64,000 bases of DNA. Origin: a bacterium. GTDB taxonomy: Bacteria > Verrucomicrobiota > Kiritimatiellia > CAIKKV01 > CAITUY01. The translations under genes and the position numbers were made by a program. Positions 52,003 to 59,512 of the stretch are shown piece after piece (the stretch's first letter is position 1; the number at the start of each line of letters is the position of its first letter). The notes below the pieces were generated by a model. It saw only the letters and a list, made by a program, of their open reading frames with translations, was not told the origin of the DNA and did no database searches. Location of the stretch: NCBI GenBank assembly GCA_037128595.1, contig JBAXWB010000020.1, forward strand, positions 1 to 64,000, in the 5' to 3' direction.

Positions 52003-52035
52003 TTGTTAAGTTGTAATGTTGTTAAGTTGCTTAAC
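52003..52035. promoter_or_regulatory. Direct repeats TTGTTAAGTTG (x2) and dyad GTTAAG-N3-CTTAAC
   Basis: TTGTTAAGTTG occurs at 52003-52013 and 52019-52029, 16 bases apart. The second copy forms a perfect dyad with the CTTAAC that follows (52021-52035). This is immediately upstream of wzm. A related GTTTAC-N6-GTTAAC is at 52618-52635, ahead of the regulator gene. A binding site for that regulator is a reasonable guess. Confidence 0.4.
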
Positions 52036-52111
52036 CTGTGGGCAGACTTCGTCCCTGTAAATTATGCGGCACTTACGCCGGGCCTGCCGTCGCAGGCAAT
52101 ACTCAAAAAAA

Positions 52112-52603
52112 TCAACTCACTCGCGTCAACAGTTTGACCAGCGGATTCTCCAGGACCGACATGGCGGTATCCCGGAGTTTTCGGGCGCGTTTGACGCGGC
52201 CCAAGATGAACTCTGCTTCTGATTCCGGTGCTCCGGTTTTCAATTCTGATTCGGCCTGCTGAAGTTCTGTCGCCAATAGGCTCATTTTATTGCGGACCAT
52301 CATAAGGAGGCCCTGATGAAGGGCGCTGGCGATGTCGTCGGCGGTCCGGTAATAGGTCTTGCGGTCCCCTGATTTCCAGGAACGGCGCAGGAGGCCGAGG
52401 CTTTCCAACTGGCGCGCGGCAATGCTGACCGCCGCCTTGCTCAGTTCCAGCTCTTTTGCCAGATCCTCCAGCGACTGTTCAGCGGGAGTGAGATAGAGAT
52501 GGACGAGCAGCTGCCCAACAATACGGCCCAACCCGAGGTCCTGGGCGGTTCGTCCCCCTACCTCCGTTAGCCGCTTCCTTACTTGTGCCGTCGATTCGCT
52601 CAT
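52112..52603 (-). CDS. GbsR/MarR-like winged-helix regulator
   Basis: A 163-residue regulator of the GbsR type. A short N-terminal helix precedes the winged helix (LGRIVGQLLVHLYLTPAEQSLEDLAKELELSKAAVSIAARQL), a strand with LRRSWKSGDRKTYYR, and a C-terminal helical dimerisation part. GbsR proteins repress or activate neighbouring genes in answer to osmotic or small-molecule signals. It is the first gene of the leftward cluster, about 110 bases ahead of wzm, so it probably regulates the export and glycan genes and itself. This is inferred from position and from shared half-sites. Confidence 0.83.
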   Translation of the reverse strand: MSESTAQVRKRLTEVGGRTAQDLGLGRIVGQLLVHLYLTPAEQSLEDLAKELELSKAAVSIAARQLESLGLLRRSWKSGDRKTYYRTADDIASALHQGLLMMVRNKMSLLATELQQAESELKTGAPESEAEFILGRVKRARKLRDTAMSVLENPLVKLLTRVS

Positions 52604-52617
52604 AAAAAGTGCTGAGT

Positions 52618-52635
52618 GTTTACAAAACTGTTAAC
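52618..52635. promoter_or_regulatory. Near-dyad GTTTAC-N6-GTTAAC ahead of the GbsR-like gene
   Basis: GTTTACAAAACTGTTAAC lies 15 bases upstream of the regulator's start; its arms match at 5 of 6 positions. It has the same GTTAA half-site as the sites before wzm. Autoregulation is a plausible reading. Confidence 0.35.
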
Positions 52636-52693
52636 GCACAAAATACAAGAAACAGAAGGAGGTGTCAAGGAGGGTTTGGGAATGGGGCAGGGA

Positions 52694-52954
52694 AGACGCA
52701 TCTAAATATTCAGTAGAATCAAGATAATCAGACAGAATTTCCAGATGTGGGTGCATCCCTGTGTTTTGACTCTCGCTGTGGGGCGGATGTCCCCATCCGC
52801 CTAGTTGCCAGGTGGATCCTCCGACAGGCGGCTGGGGACATCCGCCCCACAACTCAGAGATGCACTCAACCCTTGCTTCACTCTTTATTTTTTTTTGTTC
52901 ATTCTATCAAATTCCATTTATTTTAAACGCAATATGGTGATTTTAGATGCGTCT
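52694..52954. repeat. 261-bp unit bounded by 13-bp inverted repeats
   Basis: AGACGCATCTAAA (52694-52706) is repeated exactly in reverse at 52942-52954. This occupies most of the 404-base gap 52604-53007 between the regulator and tcdA genes, in which I see no gene. The middle holds the long hairpin at 52777-52851. The arrangement resembles a non-autonomous mobile element or a strongly structured RNA. No target duplication was found by eye. Confidence 0.5.
52777..52851. repeat. 75-bp near-perfect hairpin element
   Basis: The two 26-base arms (52777-52802 and 52826-52851) match at 25 of 26 positions and surround a 23-base loop. The arm begins TGTGGGGCGGATGTCCCC. It would form a very stable RNA hairpin or DNA cruciform. 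Its length is like that of the elements at 29468 and 30676, but its sequence is different. Confidence 0.75.
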
Positions 52955-53007
52955 GCCCTAGGGAAACCGACAGGGAAGTCCCATCAAATGATCAAGACAA
53001 CGCCGGA

Positions 53008-53835
53008 TCATGAGGCCTTCTTGACTACATCCTGGATGACCAATCCCGCCAAGGTGAAGCCAAATACCGCCGTCACATGCACCGCCGTCCCATTGACCTG
53101 AGTCTTGCGGGCGCACCAGTCGGGATTATCCTCATTGTCTGAAGGGGCGAGTGATGGAAGCGGGGCGGAATGGGAGCAGGCGCATTGGCCGGTACCGCAG
53201 ATGGTCTCCGTTTTGGGATCAAGCGGCACTTCCTCGCTATAGACACAGAGAAAATCCTTGGTGACGCATTTTTTGCCCAGCCGTTTCCGGACCATGCGGG
53301 CAAGGGGACACATCCGGGTACGGGAGAGTGGCCCGGCTTTGATCTGGGTCGGATCCAGTTTGGCGCCGGTCCCCATGCAGGAATAGACGGTGGTGCCGGC
53401 ATCCAGACTGCGTTCGATCAGCATGACTTTGTACTGGAGGCTGTCTATCGCATCGAGGACATAGTCGTAGGTTTTGAGATCAAACTGTTCGCAGGTGCGC
53501 CCGGTATAGGCCAGATGGTGGGCGTCGATGGTGGCATAGGGATTGATGTCCAAAAGCCGTTTTTTGAGTTCCTCCACCTTGGATTTCCCGACATTCACCG
53601 TGGTGGCCTGGAGTTGCCGGTTGATATTGGTCGAGCAGACATCATCCGAATCCACCAGCGTCAGGTGTTCAACGCCGGAGCGGATCAGGGCCTCTGCGGT
53701 CCAACTGCCCACCCCGCCCACCCCGAACAGGGCTACGCGGATATGGGTCAGCCGATCCATGGCCGGCTTGCCCACCAGCATGGTGGTGCGATGAAAGAGG
53801 TGCCCGCGGCAGGGGGAAGGTGCTGCCCCGCTCAT
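53008..53835 (-). CDS. tcdA: tRNA threonylcarbamoyladenosine dehydratase
   Basis: A 275-residue ThiF/MoeB-type E1-like enzyme. The ATP-binding loop VALFGVGGVGSWTAEAL (34-50) and LVDSDDVCSTNINRQLQAT are followed by YDYVLDAIDSLQYKV and the cysteine-bearing GTGAKLDPTQIKAGPLSRTR in outline. TcdA (CsdL) dehydrates t6A37 in tRNA to the cyclic form. The first 25 residues before the Met at position 26 are not typical, so translation may start there. It overlaps glgB by 4 bases and is the last gene of that operon. Confidence 0.9.
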   Translation of the reverse strand: MSGAAPSPCRGHLFHRTTMLVGKPAMDRLTHIRVALFGVGGVGSWTAEALIRSGVEHLTLVDSDDVCSTNINRQLQATTVNVGKSKVEELKKRLLDINPYATIDAHHLAYTGRTCEQFDLKTYDYVLDAIDSLQYKVMLIERSLDAGTTVYSCMGTGAKLDPTQIKAGPLSRTRMCPLARMVRKRLGKKCVTKDFLCVYSEEVPLDPKTETICGTGQCACSHSAPLPSLAPSDNEDNPDWCARKTQVNGTAVHVTAVFGFTLAGLVIQDVVKKAS

Positions 53836-55850
53836 GGTGCTTTAGCCCGGGTGGTCAAGACCAGCACGGTCCGGGATGGCAAATAGGTCAAAATTGAGCC
53901 CGTGGTTCCGCCATACTCCCCCCAGGGGGCCAGTCGGCCAAACCCGCCAAATTCCGCCGCGTCACTATCGACGAGCAGTTGGTATTTTCCCGGCGGCACC
54001 GGGATGGGGTAGTCCGTAAAGGATTTCGAGGGGCTGAAGTTAAAGATGAACACAAGCCCGGCCCGTTCAAAGGCCAGCACCTGATCGGACACATGCTCAT
54101 GCAGGAAATGCGGGCCGGGTGTTTCGATGAGCTTGTAATCCCGGCACAGGCCCATCATGGCTTTGTCGAACTCGGCCAGAAACCGGTAGCGGAGATTCGG
54201 GTCATCGCGCAGATTCCATTGGCGGCGCGCATAGTGATAGCTCCAGTGATTGCCTTCCCGCGGGAAGTCAATCCATTCGGGATGCCCGAATTCATTTCCC
54301 ATGAAATTGAGATACCCGTGCCCCGCGGTCGCCAGCGTGACCAACCGGATCATCTTGTGCAGGGCCATTCCCCGCTCGACCCGGAGATTATCCTGGGAGA
54401 CGCTCATGGACGTGTACATGTCGGCATCAATCAGGCGGAAAATAATGGTTTTATCCCCCACCAGGGCCTGGTCATGGGATTCCGCGTAGGAAATGGTCTT
54501 CTCATCCTGGCGCCGGTTGGTCAATTCGTAATAGAGCGTGCCGACGTTCCATTGCTCGTCGGGAACCTCCTTGATGAGCTTGATCCAGTGGTCCGGCGTT
54601 CCCATGGCGAGGCGGAAATCAAAGCCAATGCCGCCATTTTGAAGAGGCGTTCCCAACCCGGGCATCCCGCTGACATCTTCGGCAATGGTCATGGCATCCG
54701 GCCGGACCGTATGGATGACCTGATTGGCGAGCGACAGGTAGGCGACGGCATCGTCATCCACATTCGCCCCGTAATAGTCATCATAGCAGGTGAAGGCCTT
54801 GCCCAGTCCGTGGTCGTAATAGAGCATGCTGGTAACGCCATCAAAGCGGTAGCCGTCGAACCGGTATTCGTCCAGCCAGAACCGGCAGTTGGAGAGCAGG
54901 AAGTGGAGCACCTCGGTTTTGCCATAGTTGAAGCAGCGCGAGTCCCAGGCCACATGATCGCCACGTGCCCCTTCATGGAAATACTGCGTCAGGGTGCCGT
55001 CGAACCGGCTTAAGCCCTCGGTTTCGTTCCGGACCGAATGAGAATGCACCAGGTCCATGATGACGGCCAGTCCGGCGCCATGCGCGGCGTCAATCAGGGA
55101 TTTCAGCTCTTCCGGGGTGCCAAAGCGCGAGGAGGCGGCGAAGTAATTGCTGACGTGGTAGCCGAACGAACCATAGTAGGGATGTTCCTGAATGGCCATC
55201 AGCTGCAGGGTGTTATAGCCGGCGGCCACAACCCGGGGCAGAATCTTTTCTTCAAACTCCCGATAGGTACCCAGGCGGGCCTCCGGTTGGGCCATGCCGA
55301 CGTGAGCCTCATACACCCGGGGGGCGTCAGCACCTCGTTTGAAGGAACCGTTTTTCCAGACATAGGGTTGTTCCGGCCACCAGACCTGGGCACTGAAGAT
55401 CTTGGTGTGTTCATCCTGTATGGCGCGACGCACATAGGAGGGGATGCGTTCCGCCCAGCCGCCCTGCCACACCACGAGGAGCTTGAAGAGATCTCCATGT
55501 TTCAAGGCATCAGCCGGAAGCGGCAGTTCCCAGACTCCGCTGGATGATACCCGGGTAAAGGCGAAAGCGGCGGTGGCTTTCCATCCGTTGAAATCGCCAA
55601 TCAGTGAAATGGCGGTAGCATTTGGTGCCCATTCCCGAATGATCCAGTTTCCGCCAGCGAGCCGGTGAAGCCCGAAAAATTCATGACCGGACGCAAAGTC
55701 GGCCAGCGCCGTCTTGCCGAGGGTTAAGCGCTTTTCCGTCGCCCGGGCAAGCTGGAGCCGGCGCCGAATGACGGATTCAAACGGTTTCAGGTAGGGATCC
55801 CGTTGAACCAGCGGCAACTCGGAGGTCATGTCTTGAGAGGGGTCTGTCAT
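53832..55850 (-). CDS. glgB: 1,4-alpha-glucan branching enzyme, eukaryote-type GH13
   Basis: A 672-residue branching enzyme that creates alpha-1,6 branches in glycogen. An N-terminal CBM48-like domain (about 60-150, with WAPNATAISLIGDFNGW) precedes the GH13 barrel: MDLVHSHS (265-272), YRFDGV with the nucleophile Asp337, IAED with the acid Glu391, and YAESHDQALVG with the third Asp. The layout with LYYDHG and GFDFRLAMGTPDHWIKLIKE is that of the eukaryotic GBE1 subfamily rather than standard bacterial GlgB. It is coupled to tcdA and sits 12 bases after the Hsp70-like gene. Confidence 0.93.
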   Translation of the reverse strand: MTDPSQDMTSELPLVQRDPYLKPFESVIRRRLQLARATEKRLTLGKTALADFASGHEFFGLHRLAGGNWIIREWAPNATAISLIGDFNGWKATAAFAFTRVSSSGVWELPLPADALKHGDLFKLLVVWQGGWAERIPSYVRRAIQDEHTKIFSAQVWWPEQPYVWKNGSFKRGADAPRVYEAHVGMAQPEARLGTYREFEEKILPRVVAAGYNTLQLMAIQEHPYYGSFGYHVSNYFAASSRFGTPEELKSLIDAAHGAGLAVIMDLVHSHSVRNETEGLSRFDGTLTQYFHEGARGDHVAWDSRCFNYGKTEVLHFLLSNCRFWLDEYRFDGYRFDGVTSMLYYDHGLGKAFTCYDDYYGANVDDDAVAYLSLANQVIHTVRPDAMTIAEDVSGMPGLGTPLQNGGIGFDFRLAMGTPDHWIKLIKEVPDEQWNVGTLYYELTNRRQDEKTISYAESHDQALVGDKTIIFRLIDADMYTSMSVSQDNLRVERGMALHKMIRLVTLATAGHGYLNFMGNEFGHPEWIDFPREGNHWSYHYARRQWNLRDDPNLRYRFLAEFDKAMMGLCRDYKLIETPGPHFLHEHVSDQVLAFERAGLVFIFNFSPSKSFTDYPIPVPPGKYQLLVDSDAAEFGGFGRLAPWGEYGGTTGSILTYLPSRTVLVLTTRAKAP

Positions 55851-55862
55851 GTCATCTGAATC

Positions 55863-57413
55863 TTATGCCCGGAACACTTCAAACGTGCGGGACTGGCCAT
55901 CGGCCCGTTGAATTCGCACAGTGATAATGCCATCACTGTCGCAAGTATAGGTTTCCAGGGCTTCGCCTGCGAGATCATTTCTGTGGAAAATCTGGGCCGG
56001 GGTCAGCATCTCATTGACGGCCAGCGTGGTGTCATAGGGGAACAGGATTTCGGACCAGGTCCGTAAGCCGGCCTCCGGTTTTCCTTCGGCATCTACCGAG
56101 GTGCATTCCAGGTAGCGGAACCGGCCGATATTATGGCATGGCTGGTAACGGACCTCGGTCGAAATCGGGGCCTCCCCGCGGGCGGGAAGCCGTAAGCCGG
56201 CTTGAAACACCGGGGCAAAGACTTCGCGGGTCCCGTGGTCAGCCAACCGGATCACGCCGAAATGACGGGCGAATACCTCGTGCACCCGCATGGTCTCCAC
56301 GCTTTGGATGGCGGCACCCATGGAGGTGGCGCTGAAGGGCTTGTCCGTGGTGAAGAGTTTCACTTTCGGGAACCGGTGCGCAATCAGTTTTCCCACCAGT
56401 GGCAGACGGGAGGAACCGCCCACCAGATAGATGGTTTCAAGTTCATCGTTGCCCGCCGCTGTGATGACTTCTTCAAGCTTTGCCACGGCCGGCTCGATCA
56501 GGTCGGTCAGCTGTTTTTCGTAGGCGGCCGCCGTCACTTTGACCGGATTGCCCGACAGTCCGATTTCCTCGGGGTCCATCGTGAGGGTCCGGGACTGGCC
56601 GGCGCTGAGCCGTTCTTTTTCACGGCAGGCATGCATAAGGAGCAGGGTGCGGTGAAAAGGGGAAAGCTCGAGGAGTTTGATTTTCAACTTCTCGCAGAAG
56701 AGCTCGGCCAGGATGCCGTCAAAATCATCCCCGCCCAGATTCTCGATGCCCGCTGAACTGAGTACGGTGTAATCGGTGGCGTGGATGCGCACAACGGAGG
56801 CGTCGAAGGTGCCCCCGCCCAGATCGAATACGGCGACCGTCATCTTGGACTGGCGCGCCTTGGCCCGGTTGCCATGTACCATCCGGTCCGCCAACTCGAT
56901 GGCCGCCGCGGAGGGTTCGTTCAAGGTGCTGATGACCGAGAAACCGGCCTCCTTGAAGGCCGAGCGGGTCAGGTGGCGCTGGGCCCCATTGGCATTCGCC
57001 GGCCAGGTGAGCACGACTTCAAGGGGTTCTGCGGCGCCCACAATCCCTGAGGCGCGCACGGACGCGTAGATTGCCCGGGTGAACTGCTGGAAGGTGTCCC
57101 GCATGTCCAGACCGCCGGGAATGGAGTCGGTGGCAATCCGCATTCCATCCACATAGTTCCGGAACAGCCGTTTGAAGGAGCGGACCGGGATATAGCGCTG
57201 GGCCGCCCCGGGTTCGGCCAGTGAACGTTCGGCTTCGGCGCCGAAGCGGAGTCCGCGCGTGGTGGTGTCGTAGACGAAGAAGGAGGGAAACGCTTCGCGG
57301 GCGACCCGGCCGATGGCGGTATCCGTGACATGCGGAACCAGGGGATAACGCCCCCGATCCGCACAGACGACCACGGTATTCGTGGTGCCGTAATCTATTC
57401 CCAGGCGTGCCAT
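55863..57413 (-). CDS. Hsp70-like ATPase (DnaK family, short form)
   Basis: A 516-residue Hsp70-superfamily protein. The ATPase domain is complete: GIDYGTTNTVVV at the start, TLNEPSAAAIELADRM, VFDLGGGTFDASVVRI, LGGDDFD and YLVGGSSRLPLVGKLI. The C-terminal 130 residues are a beta-rich part without the helical lid and without a GGF or EEVD-like end, so the substrate-binding domain is atypical. It is not the housekeeping DnaK. A GrpE-like protein is encoded 2 bases upstream and glgB 12 bases downstream, suggesting a dedicated client, perhaps glycogen enzymes. Confidence 0.88.
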   Translation of the reverse strand: MARLGIDYGTTNTVVVCADRGRYPLVPHVTDTAIGRVAREAFPSFFVYDTTTRGLRFGAEAERSLAEPGAAQRYIPVRSFKRLFRNYVDGMRIATDSIPGGLDMRDTFQQFTRAIYASVRASGIVGAAEPLEVVLTWPANANGAQRHLTRSAFKEAGFSVISTLNEPSAAAIELADRMVHGNRAKARQSKMTVAVFDLGGGTFDASVVRIHATDYTVLSSAGIENLGGDDFDGILAELFCEKLKIKLLELSPFHRTLLLMHACREKERLSAGQSRTLTMDPEEIGLSGNPVKVTAAAYEKQLTDLIEPAVAKLEEVITAAGNDELETIYLVGGSSRLPLVGKLIAHRFPKVKLFTTDKPFSATSMGAAIQSVETMRVHEVFARHFGVIRLADHGTREVFAPVFQAGLRLPARGEAPISTEVRYQPCHNIGRFRYLECTSVDAEGKPEAGLRTWSEILFPYDTTLAVNEMLTPAQIFHRNDLAGEALETYTCDSDGIITVRIQRADGQSRTFEVFRA

Positions 57414-57415
57414 AA

Positions 57416-58012
57416 TTATGCCCTCCGGTTGACTGCCACCAGGGCCTTGGCCACGATGATGCCGCGTGAGGTGTGAAACCCCGGGCGCAAGGTTTCCATG
57501 ATGATACCGTCGGGAAGGGAGGAGTCGGAAACTTCGCGGGAGACGGTGTGGATCAGGGGATCGACGTGCTCCAGGCGTTCCGCCTCGAACTTCATGGCTC
57601 CCAGATCGGACAGCAGGGCATCCATCTGTTCGGCAATACGCCGGGCTTCTCCGCCCGCCGAGGCCGCGCTGTTCCGGATGGTGACCAGTTCCCGGATCAC
57701 ATCGTTCATGCGGGCTTCCATCAGATCATTCAGGACCCGGCGCAAGGCGTCCACTTCCTCCATGGAGCCGGTGGTGACCGGGGCCATCTGCCGGGAGAAT
57801 TGCGTACGGAGGGCTGTGATTTCCTGACGGAGCGCTTCAATACCGGTAACGGGGGTGGGGGGCACCGCTTTCGTTTTCACGGGGGAGGCGATTTTGACGG
57901 GGGGGCGCACGACGGGTTTCACGACGGGCTTAAGAATCGCTTTTTTCGCAACAGTCTTGACGGCGGGTTTGCTGCCGGCTTTGGCGACAGTCTTAGTGAG
58001 TTTCATTTTCAT
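57416..58012 (-). CDS. GrpE-like protein with a basic KPV-rich tail
   Basis: A 198-residue protein. Residues 1-55 are Lys/Val/Pro/Ala-rich with repeated K-P-V-V-type units, like histone H1 tails. Residues 57-145 are helical with heptad-like hydrophobics (IEALRQEITALRTQFSRQM, ALRRVLNDLMEARMNDVI). Residues 147-196 read LEHVDPLIHTVSREV, then LPDGIIMETLRPGFHTSRG and IIVAKALVAVN. This matches the C-terminal beta domain of GrpE, where D-P-x-x-H-x-x-V and L-R-P-G-F-x(n)-P/A-x-V-x-V recur. GrpE is the nucleotide exchange factor of Hsp70. The Hsp70-like gene begins 2 bases downstream. The family link is by eye. Confidence 0.62.
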   Translation of the reverse strand: MKMKLTKTVAKAGSKPAVKTVAKKAILKPVVKPVVRPPVKIASPVKTKAVPPTPVTGIEALRQEITALRTQFSRQMAPVTTGSMEEVDALRRVLNDLMEARMNDVIRELVTIRNSAASAGGEARRIAEQMDALLSDLGAMKFEAERLEHVDPLIHTVSREVSDSSLPDGIIMETLRPGFHTSRGIIVAKALVAVNRRA

Positions 58013-58099
58013 TGGTATTTATCCTTCTTTACATTCAAACGAGTTCAACAGGTGAAACAGACTAGAACAGATTGTCAAAAAATCAAGTTCAAAACCTTA

Positions 58100-58432
58100 G
58101 GCGTCTACCTGATTTATGGCATGTATTATTGCATGAATGTGGTCACGGAAGCCGAGGGGGTTGCTTCGGCGGTGCTCCTGCGCGCGGTTGAGCCTCTGGA
58201 GGGGATCGTCGACCGGACGCAGGGTCCCGGCCTGCTATGCCTGGCGATGGGCATCGACCATAAGTTGAACCGGCATGATCTTCTGAGTGAAGAGTTCTAT
58301 ATTGCTGACGATGGGCCTACCGTATTCAGGATGGTGAAGCGGCCCCGGATCGGAGTGGATTACGCCGGGGCCTGGGCCAGACGGCATCTGCGCTTCTATA
58401 TTGCCGGCAATCCCTTTGTATCGCGACGGTAG
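58100..58432 (+). pseudogene. 5'-truncated 3-methyladenine DNA glycosylase (Mpg/AAG type)
   Basis: The frame from about 58100 reads GVYLIYGMYYCMNVVTEAEG, then AVLLRAVEPLEGI, TQGPGLLCLAMGIDHKLNRHDL and IGVDYAGAWARRHLRFYIAGNPFVS. This is the C-terminal two-fifths of the Mpg/AAG family, which removes alkylated purines. The N-terminal half, with the catalytic Glu and the AYVYF-preceding region, is absent; upstream is the AT-rich leader of the GrpE-like gene. No start with a ribosome binding site precedes it. It looks like a deletion relic, still without stops in the remaining part. Confidence 0.8.
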
Positions 58433-58495
58433 CGTCGAGCTTTGAGCTTGAACAGAGTGCAGGGCACCCCTATGATGCCTCTCGATTTCAACAAT

Positions 58496-58572
58496 GCCCC
58501 GGTAGCTCAGCTGGACAGAGCAGCCGTTTCCTAAACTGCAGGTCGCGCGTTCGAACCGCGCCCGGGGTACCA
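58496..58572 (+). tRNA. tRNA-Arg (anticodon CCU)
   Basis: A 77-base cloverleaf with encoded CCA. The acceptor is GCCCCGG with CCGGGGT, the D-arm GCTC/GAGC, the anticodon loop TTCCTAA giving CCU, and the T-arm GCGCG-TTCGAAC-CGCGC. It reads AGG codons. In the anticodon stem GCCGT/ACTGC the third pair is C-U, a mismatch. It may be a minor arginine tRNA; no second Arg tRNA is in the window to compare. Confidence 0.93.
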
Positions 58573-58659
58573 CTCTTCAGATTCATGTGAATATTTCCCG
58601 TGATCAAACGTCTATCTTAACAAAGGGGCGTTAGTGAACTTCCCAAAGAGAGAACTCAC

Positions 58660-59154
58660 ATGAATAAGATAATGAAAATTTCAGCAGTAATCGTGGCGGT
58701 GATGTTGGCGGGGTCGGTCACAATGGCGGATCCTTATGGGTGCAGGAGCGGTTATTCCAGCCACTCCGGCGGGTATGATCATGGACGACATGGCGGCTAT
58801 TACCATGGGGATTACGGGGGACTGGCGCTTGGGCTGTTTGGCGTGGCGGCCATTGCCGCCGTGGCCTGTGCGGTAAGTCAGCCTGAACCGGTCTATGTCC
58901 AGAGGCAGGTGGTGTATGCCCCGCCTCCTGTTGTCTATGTGGCGCAACCCGCGCAAGTGGTGTATCAACCTGCGCCCGTTCAGATGGAATATGTGCAGCA
59001 ACCCATATCCATGGTCATCAATGTCCAGAATTCGAATGGGTCCATGACCCCGGTAACGCTCCGGCAGATTGGCAACCAGTGGGTGGGGCCAAGGGGCGAG
59101 TACTACGACAATCTGCCAACCATCGGTCAATTACGGACGATTTACGGGTTCTGA
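58660..59154 (+). CDS. Secreted His/Gly/Tyr-rich protein, unknown
   Basis: A 164-residue protein with a signal peptide (IMKISAVIVAVMLAGSVTMA, cut after about residue 23). A His/Gly/Tyr-rich segment follows (SHSGGYDHGRHGGYYHGDYGG), then a hydrophobic Gly/Ala stretch (LALGLFGVAAIAAVACAV) and a Val/Tyr/Pro/Gln-rich part (VVYAPPPVVYVAQPAQVVYQP). The end, MTPVTLRQIGNQWVGPRGEYYDNLPTIGQL, looks like a small folded domain. It may be an envelope or metal-binding protein; no family is claimed. Confidence 0.75.
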   Translation: MNKIMKISAVIVAVMLAGSVTMADPYGCRSGYSSHSGGYDHGRHGGYYHGDYGGLALGLFGVAAIAAVACAVSQPEPVYVQRQVVYAPPPVVYVAQPAQVVYQPAPVQMEYVQQPISMVINVQNSNGSMTPVTLRQIGNQWVGPRGEYYDNLPTIGQLRTIYGF

Positions 59155-59174
59155 CCTGCGAGAACGTTGAGAGG

Positions 59175-59433
59175 AAGACTTCACCACTGATTGGGGAAAT
59201 GAAGGAAATCTAGATAATGTTAGGCGATTTGATGTCTGGCGAGTACCCCAGCCATCAAATCGCCTAACGGTTTTCCTTAATTGAAGAAGCACCATGGCGG
59301 GATTTTTGGATCGGGTACTCCCGAACAAGAAATGCCGCCATATTGTTTGATCTTCGCGGTCTTCGTGTGTTTCTGTTCAAGCTTTTCTCTTAATCTGGAT
59401 TTCTTTTATTTCTTAAATTAGTGGTGAAGTCTT
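59175..59433. repeat. 259-bp unit bounded by 14-bp inverted repeats, with two internal hairpins
   Basis: AAGACTTCACCACT at 59175 is repeated exactly in reverse at 59420-59433. Inside are a 16-bp perfect inverted repeat (GTTAGGCGATTTGATG, 59219-59268) and a second hairpin with ATGGCGG/CCGCCAT ends (59294-59341). This covers most of the gap 59155-59512, where I see no gene. The structure resembles a small non-autonomous element. Confidence 0.5.
59219..59268. terminator. Long hairpin, possible terminator of the upstream gene
   Basis: A 16-bp perfect stem extended by CTGG/CCAG in the loop. It lies 65 bases after the secreted-protein gene stop and is followed by GGTTTTCC rather than a clean T run, so it may be a bidirectional or element-derived terminator. 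Confidence 0.4.
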
Positions 59434-59512
59434 TTCCGGGTTCTGAACTTTCTTTCTTTGCTTTGTGGCAGGTTGTGGCTAATGTTTCCCCTCAACACAT
59501 TAAGGGAGCAGC

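Noticed and set aside
53979-55013. Plus-strand ORF of 344 residues opposite glgB
   Set aside because: Antisense of a well-supported branching enzyme with no recognisable domain.
58235-58573. Minus-strand ORF of 112 residues beginning MVPRARFERATCS
   Set aside because: It is the reverse complement of the tRNA-Arg and the glycosylase remnant; such ORFs are a common artefact of tRNA antisense strands.
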